A DNA stretch of 64,000 nt from Streptomyces sclerotialus (GCF_040907265.1 NZ_JBFOHP010000002.1:5394001-5458000), one strand, 5' to 3'. Shown: positions 25,191 to 35,341, numbered from the stretch's first letter. Notes: generated by a model from the sequence alone, not told the origin. A program made the numbers and translations.

Positions 25191-26285
25191 ATGCCACGCC
25201 GGACCGCGACGCTCCTCGCCTCGACCCTCATGCTGATCGCACTGCTGTGCGCCGGAGTGCTGATCCCCGTGCCGTACGCGCAGATGACGCCGGGGCCGAC
25301 GGTCAACACTCTCGGCGACCACGCCGGCGAGCCGGTGCTCCAGATCGACGGCCGCAAGACGTACCCGACGAGCGGTCACCTCAACATGACGACGGTCCGC
25401 GTCACCGGCCCCGACTACCGCATGAACCTCTTCGAGGCGGCGTACGGCTGGCTGGCGCACGACAGCGCCGTGGTGCCGCACAAGACGCTCTATCCGGACG
25501 ACCAGACCGCCGAGCAGGCCGACCAGGAGAACGCCGAGGAGTTCAGCCAGTCCCAGGAGAGCGCCAAGGTGGCGGCCCTGAAGGAGCTGGACATCCCGGT
25601 GGACTCGCAGGTGGTGGTCGCCTCCGTCATGAAGGACACGCCGGCCGACGGGGCGCTGCACGCCGGTGACGTGATCAAGGCGGTGGACGGCAAGGCCGTG
25701 AAGCAGCCGGCCGACGTGGCGGGACTGGTCACCAAGCACAAGCCGGGCGAGAAGGTCACCTTCACGCTGATCCCGGCCAAGGAAGCGGCCGCGGCGGAGA
25801 AGAAGGGCAAGAAGCCGACGGGTGGCCGCGAGGTCTCGCTGACGACGAAGAAGGCCACCGACGGCCGGGCGATCGTCGGCATCCAGGCCGGGCTCGACCA
25901 CACCTTCCCGTTCGACATCGACATCAAGCTCGCCGACGTCGGCGGTCCGAGCGCGGGGCTGATGTTCGCCCTCGGGATCGTCGACAAGCTCACGCCCACC
26001 GATCTGACCGGCGGGAACTTCGTGGCGGGCACGGGCACGATAGACGACAAGGGAGAGGTCGGGCCGATCGGCGGCATCTCCATGAAGATCGTCGCGGCCC
26101 GCGACAAGGGCGCCGAGTACTTCCTGACGCCGAAGGACAACTGCGCGACCGCGGCCAAGGACACCCCGGACGGACTCCGCCTCGTCAAGGTGAACACCAT
26201 GCACGACGCGATGCAGGCCCTGACGAAGATCCGGAAGGGCGACACGAAGGACCTGCCGAGCTGCACGCCGGCCGCGCGCTCCTGA
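25191..26285 (+). CDS. membrane-anchored PDZ / Lon-like (S16) protease, YlbL family
   Basis: 364 residues from ATG 25191; TACTGT 6 nt upstream suggests a leaderless mRNA. One N-terminal transmembrane segment (residues 8-27), a PDZ region around VIKAVDGKAVKQPADV, and a C-terminal S16 domain with catalytic Ser in GGPSAGLMFAL and Lys in GISMKIVAA. Homologous to Rv3194c, which has the same neighbours. Likely degrades or processes envelope proteins on the outer face of the membrane. Confidence 0.9.
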   Translation: MPRRTATLLASTLMLIALLCAGVLIPVPYAQMTPGPTVNTLGDHAGEPVLQIDGRKTYPTSGHLNMTTVRVTGPDYRMNLFEAAYGWLAHDSAVVPHKTLYPDDQTAEQADQENAEEFSQSQESAKVAALKELDIPVDSQVVVASVMKDTPADGALHAGDVIKAVDGKAVKQPADVAGLVTKHKPGEKVTFTLIPAKEAAAAEKKGKKPTGGREVSLTTKKATDGRAIVGIQAGLDHTFPFDIDIKLADVGGPSAGLMFALGIVDKLTPTDLTGGNFVAGTGTIDDKGEVGPIGGISMKIVAARDKGAEYFLTPKDNCATAAKDTPDGLRLVKVNTMHDAMQALTKIRKGDTKDLPSCTPAARS

Positions 26286-26377
26286 CCGCGGCGCCGCTCT
26301 CCGTACGGGGCGCCCCTCCCCAGCGCCCCGGCCGGCCCACCGAGCGCCCGAGCCCCCCCGGGCGCGCTTCCGAGCGC

Positions 26378-26932
26378 CTACTCCTCGAACGTCGCCGTCA
26401 GGGCCTCCGCCAGGCCCGGTACGAGGTCGGCCCCCGTGAGGACCTCGGCGGTGGAGTCCTTCTCGCGCAGCCGCAGCGCCGACTCGCGCCGGCCGTCGCG
26501 CAGCACCGCCACGGTCATCCGGACCTCCTGGCGGTCGGGGTGCTCGGCGACCCACTTGGCGAGTGCGTCCTCGTCCATGCCGGCCGGCACGGACTCCTCG
26601 GCGGACGGCGGGAGCATCAGCCGCTCCACGGTCATGGCGCAGCCGGCCACCGCGTCGGGCCAGGCGATGGTGGCGAGGAATTCGTCGAGCGGGACGGTGG
26701 CGGGCACCTCGTCCTGCTCCACCGGGGTCAGGGAGGCGTCGGCGGTCTCGTCGATGCCCAGCTGGGCGGCGAGCGCGGGCTCCTGGTCACGCAGGCGCGC
26801 GGTGTCCACGAGGGCGAAAAGTCGGGCGGGCTGGTCCCAGCCGATCCCGGCCGCGTACTCGTCGATCTCGAGCACGGCGCGGGTCAGCGGGTCGGCGGCG
26901 AGAGGGGTGCCGTCCACGGGGAGGTTGGTCAT
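26378..26932 (-). CDS. PPA1309-like conserved actinobacterial protein
   Basis: 184 residues from ATG 26932. Acidic, soluble, without signal or membrane segment; landmarks include ALVDTARLRDQEPALAAQLG and VAGCAMTVERLMLPP. The family is conserved in actinobacteria beside the PDZ and UPF0182 genes, but no activity is known to me. CACGAT lies 7 nt upstream of the ATG (minus strand), again suggesting a leaderless start. Divergent from the UPF0182 gene. Confidence 0.8.
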   Translation of the reverse strand: MTNLPVDGTPLAADPLTRAVLEIDEYAAGIGWDQPARLFALVDTARLRDQEPALAAQLGIDETADASLTPVEQDEVPATVPLDEFLATIAWPDAVAGCAMTVERLMLPPSAEESVPAGMDEDALAKWVAEHPDRQEVRMTVAVLRDGRRESALRLREKDSTAEVLTGADLVPGLAEALTATFEE

Positions 26933-27056
26933 GTGGAATATCGTGCCCTGAACTTCCCGGAAAACGGGAACCGGGTAAAGCCTTAGTAAGTTGCAACAGT
27001 GGGTCCTAGTATCGCCGGGCCCGCTTCATACGACAGCGAACTTCGAGGTGCGCACC

Positions 27057-30008
27057 TTGGCTTTCCAGATGCCGGACCGCGGCTCAGGCCCTTCCGGGCC
27101 ACGGACGAGAGTGGGCCGCCCGTCCCGGCGGATGCGGACCGGGCTCCTGACCCTGGGCGTGCTGGCTGTGCTGGCCATGCTCTTCGTGATGTTCTCCGGG
27201 TTCTGGACCGACTGGCTGTGGTACCGCTCGGTGAGGTACTCCTCGGTCTTCACCACCACCCTGTGGACCAAGGTCGGTCTGTTCTTCTTCTTCGGCGTGC
27301 TGATGGCGGCGGCCATCGGGGTCAACGTGTGGCTGGCCCACCGGCTCCGCCCGCCACTCAGCGCCATGTCGATGGAGCAGCAGAGCCTGGACCGCTACCG
27401 CATGAGCATCGCGCCCTACAAGAAGTGGGTGCTGATCGCGGTCACCGCGCTGGTGGGTCTGATCGCGGGTGCGTCGGCGTCCAGTCAGTGGCGCACCTGG
27501 CTGCAGTGGGTCAACGGTGTGCCGTTCGGCACCAAGGACCCGCAGTTCGACAAGGACATCTCCTTCTACTCCTTCGACCTGCCGTGGTTCCGCTTCCTGC
27601 TGAGCTTCGGCTTCGCCTGCGCGGTGCTGTGCCTGATCGCCGCCGCGCTCACGCACTACCTGTACGGCGGGCTGCGCGTCACCAGCCCGGGCTCGCGGGC
27701 CACCGCGGCGGCCACCGGCCACCTCTCGGTGCTGCTGGGCATCTTCGTGTCGCTGAAGGCGATCGCCTACTGGCTCGACCGGTACGGCCTCGCGGTGAAG
27801 TCCAGCGGCCTGAAGTCCGCGGAGGGCTGGACGGGCCTGCGGTACGTCGACGCCAACGCGTACCTGCCGGCGAAGACGATCCTGTTCTGCATCGCGGCCA
27901 TCTGCGCCGTGCTCTTCTTCGCCACCCTGTGGCGGCGGACCTGGCAGCTGCCGGTCATCGGCTTCGGCCTGATGGTGCTCTCCGCCGTGCTCATCGGCGG
28001 GCTGTACCCGGCCATCGTGCAGAAGTTCCAGGTCCAGCCGAACGAGCAGGCCAAGGAAGCGCCGTACATCAAACAGAACATCAAGGCCACGCGGGACGCG
28101 TACGGCATCGACGGCTCCGAGGTCACGGGCTACAAGGGCGACTACAAGCCCAAGGACAAGGCGGACAACGAACGGCTCCGGAGCGACGCGGACACCACGG
28201 CGAGCATGCGCCTGCTGGATCCGAACGTCGTCTCGCCCACGTTCCAGCAGCAGCAACAGGTCCGCGGGTACTACCAGTTCCCCGCCACGCTCGACGTCGA
28301 CCGGTACAAGGACAAGGACGGCAAGGAGCAGGACACCGTCATCGGCCTGCGCGAGCTGAACATCGCCGGCATCCCCGAGCGCAACTGGATCAACGACCAC
28401 TTCAAGTACACCCACGGGTACGGCGCGGTCACCGCCAAGGGCACCGGCACGGTCAACAAGGGCGAGCCGGACTACACCGAGAAGAACCTCCCCGCCAAGG
28501 GCCACCTGGGGAAGTACGAGCAGCGCATCTACTACGGCGAGAAGACCTCGCAGTACTCCATCGTCGGCGGGCCGCAGCAGGAGCTGGACTACTCCGACGA
28601 CAGCGGCGAGAAGAGCTACAGCTACACCGGCAAGAGCGGGGTGAATCTCTCCAACCCGGTCAACCGCGCGGCGTACGCCGTGGCCTTCGGCGAGCCGCAG
28701 ATCCTGTACTCGGGCGCCATCGGTGAGGGCTCGCGGATCCTGTACAACCGCACGCCCAAGGAGCGCGTGGAGTCGGTCGCGCCGTGGCTCACCATCGACG
28801 GCGACGCCTACCCGGCGGTGGTCGACGGCCGCATCAAGTGGATCGTGGACGCGTACACCACGAGCAACGGTTATCCGTACTCCTCGCGGACCACGCTCGG
28901 CGACACCACGGCGGACTCGCTGACCGACGGCCAGCGTGCGGTGGTGGCCCAGCAGAACCAGGTCAACTACATCCGCAACTCCGTCAAGGCGACGGTCGAC
29001 GCGTACGACGGCTCGGTCAAGCTCTACCAGTGGGACAAGAAGGACCCGGTCCTGAAGACCTGGATGAAGGCCTTCCCCGGCACGGTCGAGCCCAAGTCGA
29101 AGATCAGCAACGACCTGATGGAGCACATCCGGTACCCGCAGGACCTGTTCAAGGTGCAGCGCCAGCTGCTGACCACCTACCACGTCACCGACGCGAACAC
29201 CTTCTACACCGGCAGTGAGCGCTGGCAGATCCCGAACGACCCGACGACCAAGTCGGCGACCGCGGTTCCGCCGTACTACCTCAGCATGAAGATGCCGGAC
29301 CAGAAGAACCAGACGTTCTCGCTGACGACGACGTTCACGCCGAACAAGCGGGACAACCTGGGCGCCTTCATGGCGGTCGACGCCAACGCCAAGAGTCCGG
29401 ACTACGGGAAGATCAGAATCCTGAAACTCCCGTCCGAGACCACGGTCCCGGGTCCGCAGCAGGTGCAGTCGAAGTTCAACTCCGACGACACGGTCGCCAA
29501 GACGCTCAACATCCTCAAGAAGGGCGACTCGGAGATCGAGTACGGCAACCTCCTCACCGTCCCCCTGGACGGCGGCCTGCTGTACGTCGAGCCGGTCTAC
29601 CTGAGGGGCGCGGGCACCAACTACCCGCTGCTGAAGAAGGTGCTCGTCTCCTACGGCAACAAGGCGGCCTTCGAGAACAGTCTCGGTGAGGCGCTGGACG
29701 TGGTCTTCGGCAAGAAGGCGCCCAACATCGGTGACGACGGCGAGGAGGACACCACCACGCCGCCGGACGAGGGCAGTACGACACCGCCTTCGGACCAGAG
29801 CGTCCAGGAGGCCCTGGACGACGCCCAGCAGGCGTACGAGGAGGGCGAGAAGGCCCGCGAGGAAGGCGACTGGGCCGGCTACGGCGAGGCGCAGGAGAAG
29901 CTGAAGGCCGCACTGGACCGGGCGGCCGCCGCCGAGAAGAGGGCGGGCGAGAAGGCCGGTTCGTCGGACAGGAGCGGTTCGGGCGAGGGGGACGAACAGG
30001 GCGGTTGA
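27057..30008 (+). CDS. UPF0182 large membrane protein
   Basis: 983 residues from a TTG at 27057 with GAGGTG 7 nt upstream; an ATG at 27069 is the alternative. The N-terminal third has about seven transmembrane helices, including [17 protein letters not shown] and [20 protein letters not shown] large extracytoplasmic domain follows (for example [20 protein letters not shown]), then an acidic Gln/Glu-rich C-terminal tail. Same family and similar length as Rv3193c. Function unknown. Confidence 0.9.
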   Translation: MAFQMPDRGSGPSGPRTRVGRPSRRMRTGLLTLGVLAVLAMLFVMFSGFWTDWLWYRSVRYSSVFTTTLWTKVGLFFFFGVLMAAAIGVNVWLAHRLRPPLSAMSMEQQSLDRYRMSIAPYKKWVLIAVTALVGLIAGASASSQWRTWLQWVNGVPFGTKDPQFDKDISFYSFDLPWFRFLLSFGFACAVLCLIAAALTHYLYGGLRVTSPGSRATAAATGHLSVLLGIFVSLKAIAYWLDRYGLAVKSSGLKSAEGWTGLRYVDANAYLPAKTILFCIAAICAVLFFATLWRRTWQLPVIGFGLMVLSAVLIGGLYPAIVQKFQVQPNEQAKEAPYIKQNIKATRDAYGIDGSEVTGYKGDYKPKDKADNERLRSDADTTASMRLLDPNVVSPTFQQQQQVRGYYQFPATLDVDRYKDKDGKEQDTVIGLRELNIAGIPERNWINDHFKYTHGYGAVTAKGTGTVNKGEPDYTEKNLPAKGHLGKYEQRIYYGEKTSQYSIVGGPQQELDYSDDSGEKSYSYTGKSGVNLSNPVNRAAYAVAFGEPQILYSGAIGEGSRILYNRTPKERVESVAPWLTIDGDAYPAVVDGRIKWIVDAYTTSNGYPYSSRTTLGDTTADSLTDGQRAVVAQQNQVNYIRNSVKATVDAYDGSVKLYQWDKKDPVLKTWMKAFPGTVEPKSKISNDLMEHIRYPQDLFKVQRQLLTTYHVTDANTFYTGSERWQIPNDPTTKSATAVPPYYLSMKMPDQKNQTFSLTTTFTPNKRDNLGAFMAVDANAKSPDYGKIRILKLPSETTVPGPQQVQSKFNSDDTVAKTLNILKKGDSEIEYGNLLTVPLDGGLLYVEPVYLRGAGTNYPLLKKVLVSYGNKAAFENSLGEALDVVFGKKAPNIGDDGEEDTTTPPDEGSTTPPSDQSVQEALDDAQQAYEEGEKAREEGDWAGYGEAQEKLKAALDRAAAAEKRAGEKAGSSDRSGSGEGDEQGG

Positions 30009-30059
30009 TCGCTGATTACAGCTTCACCTCCGTGCCGTGGTACCTTGGATACACAACGG

Positions 30060-30133
30060 CGCGGGGTGGAGCAGCTCGGTAGCTCGCTGGGCTCATAACC
30101 CAGAGGTCGCAGGTTCAAATCCTGTCCCCGCTA
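30060..30133 (+). tRNA. initiator tRNA-fMet(CAT), copy 1
   Basis: 74 nt with anticodon CAT in CTCATAA. Initiator hallmarks are an unpaired first base (C1 opposite T72) and three consecutive G-C pairs in the anticodon stem (GGG/CCC). The T-loop GGTTCAAATCC is intact. CCA is not encoded. Identical to the copy at 32278. Confidence 0.97.
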
Positions 30134-30140
30134 CTGAAGT

Positions 30141-30174
30141 CGAAGGCCCGGATCCTCTTGGATCCGGGCCTTCG
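30141..30174 (+). terminator. terminator of tRNA-fMet copy 1
   Basis: 15-bp perfect stem (30141-30155 with 30160-30174), loop TCTT. The stem sequence is the same as in the second copy. Confidence 0.88.
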
Positions 30175-30344
30175 TCATGTGCGCGGTCACGTATGTGCGC
30201 GTTAAACCACTCGCATTGGGGAGACTCGCCTTCCGAGCGTTTGGCATGTCGCCGTGTCGGGAAGTCGACAAAACGCTGTAGTGACCTCACTGGCTGCGGT
30301 ATACCAGGTGTACCCGGGCTTCGGGTGGTGCGACGATGGCCCTT

Positions 30345-32171
30345 ATGGGGGACAAGGCAAGGTTGTTGGAGACAGGACCGTTTGTGCATGCGCCCGACGA
30401 CGGGCGCGAATCCGAGCTGCCGCCGGTCGCGGACGACGCGACGGACGCGGCCGAGACCGCGGAACCGCCCGAGGCCGCCGAGGTCCTGGACGAGGTGGGA
30501 CACCGGAAGGCCGCCGCCGCGGGCGATCCGGCCGCGGCGAGCATGCTCGGCGCGATGCTGTTGCGCCGCGGCGATCTGGACGGTGCCGAACCGTGCCTGC
30601 GCGCCGCCACCGTCGCGGGCGACCGGGCCGCCGCCAACAATCTCGGAGTCCTCCTGCACCAGCGTGGCTACGCCGACGAGGCGGCCGGCTGGTGGCGCAT
30701 CGCCGCCGTCGCCGGATCCGCCGCCGCTGCGCACGCGCTGGGCCGCTACTACCGCGAGCGCGGCGACGAGCCCGCCGCCGAGTACTGGCTGCGCCAGGCC
30801 GCCGAGTCCGGCCACTGCCTGGGCGCCTACGCGCTGGCCGACCTGCTCGACCACCGGGGCGAGGAGGGCGCCGAGCAGTGGTTCGTGGCCGCCGCCGAAC
30901 GCGGTCACCGCGAAGCGGCGTACCGCCTCGCGCGCATCCTGGACGAGCGGGAGGCCGACGGCACCGCGTACGGCGAGCACGCCGAACCGCGTGCCGCCGC
31001 CGAGCAGTGGTACCGCCAGGCCGCGGCCCGCGGACACCGCAGGGCCGCGCTGCACCTCGGCACGCTCCTGGAGGAGCGCGGCGAGCTCAAGGAGGCCGGG
31101 CGCTGGTACCTCATCGCGGCCAAGGACGGCGAGCCGCGCGCCGCGTGTGCGCTCGGCTTCCTCCTGAAGGACGCGGGCGACGAGGAGAGCGCGGCCGAGT
31201 GGTGGCGCCGGGCGGCCCAGGACGGCGACGGCAACGCCGCCAACGCCCTGGGCGCGCTGCACGCCGACCGCGGCGAGCTGCAGACCGCCGAGCGCTGGTA
31301 CCGCGCGGCGCTGGAGGCCGGCGACGTCAACGGCGCGTACAACATCGGCCTGCTCTGCGCCCAGCAGGGCAGCGACGGCCGCAGTGAGCAGTGGTACCGC
31401 CGGGCCGCCTACGCGGGCCACCGGGAGGCGTCCAACGCGCTCGCCGTACTGCTGCTGCAGCGCGGCGACGCGGCCGGCGCCGAGCCGTGGTTCTCCAAGG
31501 CGGCCGAGGCGGGCAGCGTGGACGCCGCGTTCAACCTCGGCATCCTGCACGCCGGCCGGGGCGCGGAGCGCACCTCCCGCAAGTGGTACGAGCGGGCCGC
31601 CGACGCCGGGCACACCGAGGCGGCGCTCCAAGCCGCCCTCTCCTTCCTCCGGGAGGGCGAGTGGCAGGACGCCGAGCGGCACCTGCGGCGTGCCGCGGGC
31701 GCGGGCAGCGCCGAGGCGGCCTACCGGCTCGCCGCGCTGCTGGACCGCGAGGCCCGCGGCCCCGAGGAATCCGGGGGCGAGAGCGAGGAGTGGTACGAGC
31801 GCGCCGCCGAGCAGGGGCACCGCGGTGCCCAGGTGCGGATGGGCATGCTCGCCGCGTCCCGGGGCGACGCGGTGGCGGCGGCCGACTGGTACCGCGCGGC
31901 GGCCGAGGCCGGCAGCCGCAACGCGGCCTTCAACCTCGGGCTGCTGCTGGCCCGTGAGGGCAGCCTCCCGGAGGCGGCCCTGTGGTGGACACGGGCCGCC
32001 GAGGCCGGGCACGGCCGCGCGGCGCTGCGCCTCGCGCTGCTGGCGGCCCGGCGGGGCGCGCTCGCGGAGAGCCAGCGGTGGTGCGCGCGCGCCGTGGAGC
32101 TGGGGCCGCCGGAGGTCACCCAGCGTGCCTCCCGGCTGAGCGAGGCGCTCAAGGAGGAGCTGAGCGCCTGA
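30345..32171 (+). CDS. Sel1/TPR-repeat protein
   Basis: 608 residues from ATG 30345 (GACGAT 7 nt upstream); ATG 30336 is an in-frame alternative. After a 45-residue acidic lead comes an uninterrupted array of about 15 Sel1-like repeats of 34-36 residues with the pattern A...LG.LL..RG....A..WY..AA..G. It is predicted to form a superhelical solenoid used as a protein scaffold. No signal peptide or enzymatic domain. It sits between two identical initiator tRNA genes. Partner unknown. Confidence 0.88.
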   Translation: MGDKARLLETGPFVHAPDDGRESELPPVADDATDAAETAEPPEAAEVLDEVGHRKAAAAGDPAAASMLGAMLLRRGDLDGAEPCLRAATVAGDRAAANNLGVLLHQRGYADEAAGWWRIAAVAGSAAAAHALGRYYRERGDEPAAEYWLRQAAESGHCLGAYALADLLDHRGEEGAEQWFVAAAERGHREAAYRLARILDEREADGTAYGEHAEPRAAAEQWYRQAAARGHRRAALHLGTLLEERGELKEAGRWYLIAAKDGEPRAACALGFLLKDAGDEESAAEWWRRAAQDGDGNAANALGALHADRGELQTAERWYRAALEAGDVNGAYNIGLLCAQQGSDGRSEQWYRRAAYAGHREASNALAVLLLQRGDAAGAEPWFSKAAEAGSVDAAFNLGILHAGRGAERTSRKWYERAADAGHTEAALQAALSFLREGEWQDAERHLRRAAGAGSAEAAYRLAALLDREARGPEESGGESEEWYERAAEQGHRGAQVRMGMLAASRGDAVAAADWYRAAAEAGSRNAAFNLGLLLAREGSLPEAALWWTRAAEAGHGRAALRLALLAARRGALAESQRWCARAVELGPPEVTQRASRLSEALKEELSA

Positions 32172-32233
32172 GGTCCGGCCGGTCCCTGAGGGCCAGCCGG
32201 ACCTGGGGCGCCAGGGGGGCGCGGCGCATGGAT

Positions 32234-32263
32234 TTGCGCTGGTCGTCGGCTTGGGGTTAGAGT
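32234..32263 (+). promoter_or_regulatory. promoter of tRNA-fMet copy 2
   Basis: TTGCGC (32234-32239), 18 bp, TAGAGT (32258-32263), ending 14 nt before the tRNA. Confidence 0.6.
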
Positions 32264-32277
32264 TGTGAACACAACGG

Positions 32278-32351
32278 CGCGGGGTGGAGCAGCTCGGTAG
32301 CTCGCTGGGCTCATAACCCAGAGGTCGCAGGTTCAAATCCTGTCCCCGCTA
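32278..32351 (+). tRNA. initiator tRNA-fMet(CAT), copy 2
   Basis: Identical in sequence to copy 1, with the same initiator features. The preceding ACACAACGG and the following terminator are also nearly the same, so the whole cassette was copied. Confidence 0.97.
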
Positions 32352-32358
32352 CTGAAGG

Positions 32359-32392
32359 CGAAGGCCCGGATCCGCAAGGATCCGGGCCTTCG
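32359..32392 (+). terminator. terminator of tRNA-fMet copy 2
   Basis: Stem 32359-32373 with 32378-32392, loop GCAA. Only the loop differs from the terminator of copy 1. Confidence 0.88.
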
Positions 32393-32426
32393 TCATGTGT
32401 GCGGTGCCTCCCGCGTGCGATGCCGG

Positions 32427-32757
32427 TCACGGCCGGTGGCCGACCGCCTCCGCGTAGAAGGCGCGGTCCACGAGCCGGTTCTCCGGGGCCGGCGGTCCCT
32501 CGGTGACCCCGCGTCGCGGTAGGCGCGCTGGAGCCGGTCCGCCGTGCCCTCACGCATCTCCTGGTCCCTCCGCATCCGCAGGGACGGCACCGCCGTGAGC
32601 GTCCCGGCGTCCACCTTCAGCACCTTCAGCAGCTTCGCCGGCTCCGCGACGAACGCCCCGTCGGCCTTGTAGTCGCCGCGGAAGGAGGTGTTGACCGTAC
32701 GGATGTACGAGCGGAGGAAGGTGACGCCGGCGTCCGGGTCCCGTTGCGGCAGGTTCG
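32427..32757 (-). pseudogene. remnant of an ABC transporter substrate-binding protein
   Basis: Reads FLRSYIRTVNTSFRGDYKAD ... MREGTADRLQRAYRDAG in one frame, then after a one-base slip continues in another frame as TEGPPAPENRLVDRAFYAEA to a TGA at 32429-32427. This resembles the C-terminus of aliphatic-sulfonate/taurine-type binding proteins. The N-terminal part is absent. Frameshift plus truncation make it a decayed gene. Ligand class is tentative. Confidence 0.6.
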
Positions 32758-32769
32758 GGCCGGCAGGAC

Positions 32770-32997
32770 CAGGGCGGCGGGCGAGGGCTCGTCCATGAGT
32801 GGGAGTTCGGGCTCCACGGCGAGCGCGCGGGCGATGGCCACGCGCTGGCGCGATCCACAGCAAGGTGGACCTCCCGCAGCCCGAGGGCCCACGAGGCAGA
32901 CGAACTCGCCCCGCGCGACGTCGGGGTCGAGCGGGCCGAGTGCGGTGAGGGCCGTGCGGCCGCGTCCGAAGGAGCGGCCGAGGGCGTGGGCACGCAA
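32770..32997 (-). pseudogene. remnant of an ABC transporter ATPase
   Basis: From the ATG at 32997 it reads GEFVCLVGPRAAGG, a spoiled Walker A, and jumps almost directly to SRQRVAIARALAVEPELPL, MDEPSPA (signature tail and Walker B). About 80-90 residues expected between these motifs are missing, and the frame becomes unrelated afterwards. An internal deletion of an SsuB/TauB-type ATPase is likely. With the binding-protein remnant it marks a former ABC operon. Nothing convincing is seen at 33000-33170. Confidence 0.6.
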
Positions 32998-33177
32998 GGC
33001 GAGGGGAGGCGGGCGGGGACGGCGTCCCGGGCGCTGCCGCGGCGGTCCCGGGCAGCCGGGGGGGGGGCGCGGCGCGCGATATGACGAGCTGTCAGAAACG
33101 GGAAGGGATGTGCACCGTGCGTCCCCCGGGAGCGGGGAGGAGCACGCGTCGTGACCCCGCCGGCCGGCATGCCGAAA

Positions 33178-33202
33178 AGCCCGCCGCGGGAGGCGGCGGG
33201 CT
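33178..33202 (-). terminator. terminator of the Fur-family gene
   Basis: 10-bp stem (33178-33187 with 33193-33202), followed on the minus strand by TTTTCGGC. Confidence 0.75.
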
Positions 33203-33254
33203 GCAATGATCGGCGATGGCAGAGGGAGGGAGGGGCTCCGCGGTGGCTTACGGG

Positions 33255-33671
33255 TCAGGCGCTCACGCAGTTCGGGCAGACGCCGCGGTACGTGACCGAG
33301 ACCTCCGAGACCTCGAAGCCGAATCGTTCCGGCTCGGGGAGGGCCGCCATCGGGTCGCTCGCTATGTGCACGTCACGGATCGTGCCGCAGCGCGAGCAGA
33401 CGAGGTGGTGATGGTCGTGGTGCGCATTGGGGTCGTACCGCTTCGCGCGGCCGTCCGTACTGACCTCCAGCACCTCGCCGAGCGTGACGAGCTCGCCGAG
33501 GGTGTTGTAGACGGTGGCGCGGGAGATCTCGGGCAGGCGCTCGGAAGCCCGCGCGTGCACCTCGTCGGCGGTGTAGTGGACGTGGTCCCCGTCCAGGACC
33601 TCGGCGACGACGCGGCGCTGCGCGGTCAGCCGCCAGCCGCGTCCCCGGAGTCGTTCGAGCAGGTCGCTCAT
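33255..33671 (-). CDS. catR: Fur-family peroxide-sensing repressor (CatR/PerR-like)
   Basis: 138 residues. Winged helix with [13 protein letters not shown] and [13 protein letters not shown], the His-rich metal site HHDHHHLVC, and structural-zinc CxxC pairs (CSRCG, CPNC). Divergent from a catalase gene across 155 bp that contains a good operator. In streptomycetes CatR represses catalase until metal-catalysed oxidation inactivates it. PerR-type peroxide sensing is inferred from context, so the symbol is provisional. Confidence 0.85.
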   Translation of the reverse strand: MSDLLERLRGRGWRLTAQRRVVAEVLDGDHVHYTADEVHARASERLPEISRATVYNTLGELVTLGEVLEVSTDGRAKRYDPNAHHDHHHLVCSRCGTIRDVHIASDPMAALPEPERFGFEVSEVSVTYRGVCPNCVSA

Positions 33672-33752
33672 GCCAAATCACCCATCAGTCAGATATCAGC
33701 CAGGATACCAGCGCTGTCCATCACCGGACCGGGTACGGGTTTCCAATCCTTC

Positions 33753-33780
33753 TTGACTTAGACATTGTCCAATGTAGGAT
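33753..33780 (+). promoter_or_regulatory. catalase promoter with CatR operator
   Basis: TTGACT (33753-33758), 16 bp, TAGGAT (33775-33780). Between and overlapping them is the palindrome ACATTG-TC-CAATGT (33762-33775), an AT-rich Fur/PerR-type operator that would block polymerase. Confidence 0.8.
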
Positions 33781-33826
33781 CGAGTTCGGCGCAAGCCAAG
33801 GGCAGGTATTTACACAGGAGGCGCAC

Positions 33827-35290
33827 GTGTCGGTAGAAAGCATCACCGGACCGCTGACCACGGAGTCCGGCGCTCCGGTCGCGGACAACCAGAACAGCGA
33901 GACGGCCGGCATCGGCGGTCCCGGTCTGATCCAGGACCAGCTCCTGATCGAGAAGCTCGCGCACTTCAACCGTGAGCGCATCCCGGAGCGGATCGTGCAC
34001 GCCCGCGGCGCCGGCGCGTACGGCACCTTCACCGTGACCGCGGATGTGACGAAGTACACCCGCGCGAAGTTCCTCTCCGAGGTCGGCAAGCAGACCGAGA
34101 CGTTCCTGCGCTTCTCGACCGTCGCGGGCAACCTCGGTGCGGCGGACGCGGTGCGCGACCCCCGCGGTTTCGCGCTGAAGTTCTACACCGAAGAGGGCAA
34201 CTATGACCTCGTCGGCAACAACACCCCGGTGTTCTTCATCAAGGACGCCATCAAGTTCCCGGACTTCATCCACACCCAGAAGCGCGACCCGTACACCGGC
34301 TCGCAGGAGGCGGACAACGTCTGGGACTTCTGGGGCCTGTCGCCGGAGTCGACGCACCAGGTGACCTGGCTGTTCGGTGACCGCGGCATCCCCGCCTCGT
34401 ACCGCCACATGGACGGCTTCGGCTCGCACACCTTCCAGTGGAACAACGAGGCCGGCGAGGTCTTCTGGGTCAAGTACCACTTCAAGACCGACCAGGGCAT
34501 CAAGTGCCTGACGACGGAAGAGGCCGAGGTGCTGGCGGGCAAGGACCCCGACAGCCACCAGCGCGACCTGCGTGAGGCGATCGAGCGCGGCGACTTCCCG
34601 AGCTGGACCGTCGGCGTGCAGATCATGCCCGCCGCCGAGGCCGCGAACTACCGCTTCAACCCGTTCGACCTCACCAAGGTGTGGCCGCACGCGGACTACC
34701 CGGTCATCGAGATCGGCAAGCTGGAGCTGAACCGCAACCCGCAGAACATCTTCGCCGAGGTCGAGCAGTCGATCTTCTCCCCGCACCACTTCGTGCCGGG
34801 CATCGGCCCGTCCCCCGACAAGATGCTGCAGGGCCGTCTCTTCGCGTACGGCGACGCCCACCGCTACCGCGTCGGCATCAACGCCGACCACCTGCCGGTG
34901 AACCGCCCGCACGCCACCGAGGCGCGTTCGCACGGCCGGGACGGCGCGCTGTACGACGGCCGGCACGGCGGCCAGAAGAACTACGAGCCGAACAGCTTCG
35001 GCGGTCCGGCCGAGACCGGCCGCGCGCTGTGGCAGCCGGTGTCCGTCTCCGGCGCCACCGGTGAGGCCGCGGCCCCCTCGCACGCCGAGGACGACGACTT
35101 CGTGCAGGCGGGCAACCTCTACCGGCTGATGTCGGACGAGGAGAAGGAGCGTCTGATCAACAACCTCGCGGGCTTCATCTCGAAGGTCTCGCGCGACGAC
35201 ATCGCGCAGCGCGCCATCGAGAACTTCCGCAAGGCGGACGCGGACTACGGCAAGCGACTGGAGGCCGCGGTCCAGGCCCTGCGCGGCTGA
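33827..35290 (+). CDS. katA: monofunctional haem catalase
   Basis: 487 residues from GTG 33827 with GGAGG upstream, the length of small-subunit clade 3 catalases. The distal His motif is [14 protein letters not shown], with Asn in GNNTPVFF and the proximal haem signature [14 protein letters not shown] (Tyr near 344). NADPH-binding and C-terminal regions are complete. Detoxifies hydrogen peroxide under control of the adjacent CatR-like repressor. Confidence 0.97.
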   Translation: MSVESITGPLTTESGAPVADNQNSETAGIGGPGLIQDQLLIEKLAHFNRERIPERIVHARGAGAYGTFTVTADVTKYTRAKFLSEVGKQTETFLRFSTVAGNLGAADAVRDPRGFALKFYTEEGNYDLVGNNTPVFFIKDAIKFPDFIHTQKRDPYTGSQEADNVWDFWGLSPESTHQVTWLFGDRGIPASYRHMDGFGSHTFQWNNEAGEVFWVKYHFKTDQGIKCLTTEEAEVLAGKDPDSHQRDLREAIERGDFPSWTVGVQIMPAAEAANYRFNPFDLTKVWPHADYPVIEIGKLELNRNPQNIFAEVEQSIFSPHHFVPGIGPSPDKMLQGRLFAYGDAHRYRVGINADHLPVNRPHATEARSHGRDGALYDGRHGGQKNYEPNSFGGPAETGRALWQPVSVSGATGEAAAPSHAEDDDFVQAGNLYRLMSDEEKERLINNLAGFISKVSRDDIAQRAIENFRKADADYGKRLEAAVQALRG

Positions 35291-35341
35291 CCGGTCACCA
35301 CTGCACGGACCGCGTCGTCCGGGGCCCCTTCACCCCGGACA

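Noticed and set aside
23463..26555. A 1030-codon minus-strand frame across moaE, the repeat and the PDZ gene
   Set aside because: Runs antisense to well-supported genes; its composition is a GC-rich shadow.
30060..32392. tRNA duplication as attL/attR of an integrated element
   Set aside because: The interval holds only a Sel1 gene; no integrase or mobility gene, and both tRNAs are complete with their own terminators.
33000..33170. Possible coding region between the ABC remnant and the Fur terminator
   Set aside because: Frames are short, give only Arg/Pro/Ala-rich shadow protein, and include a long G run; no start or motif.
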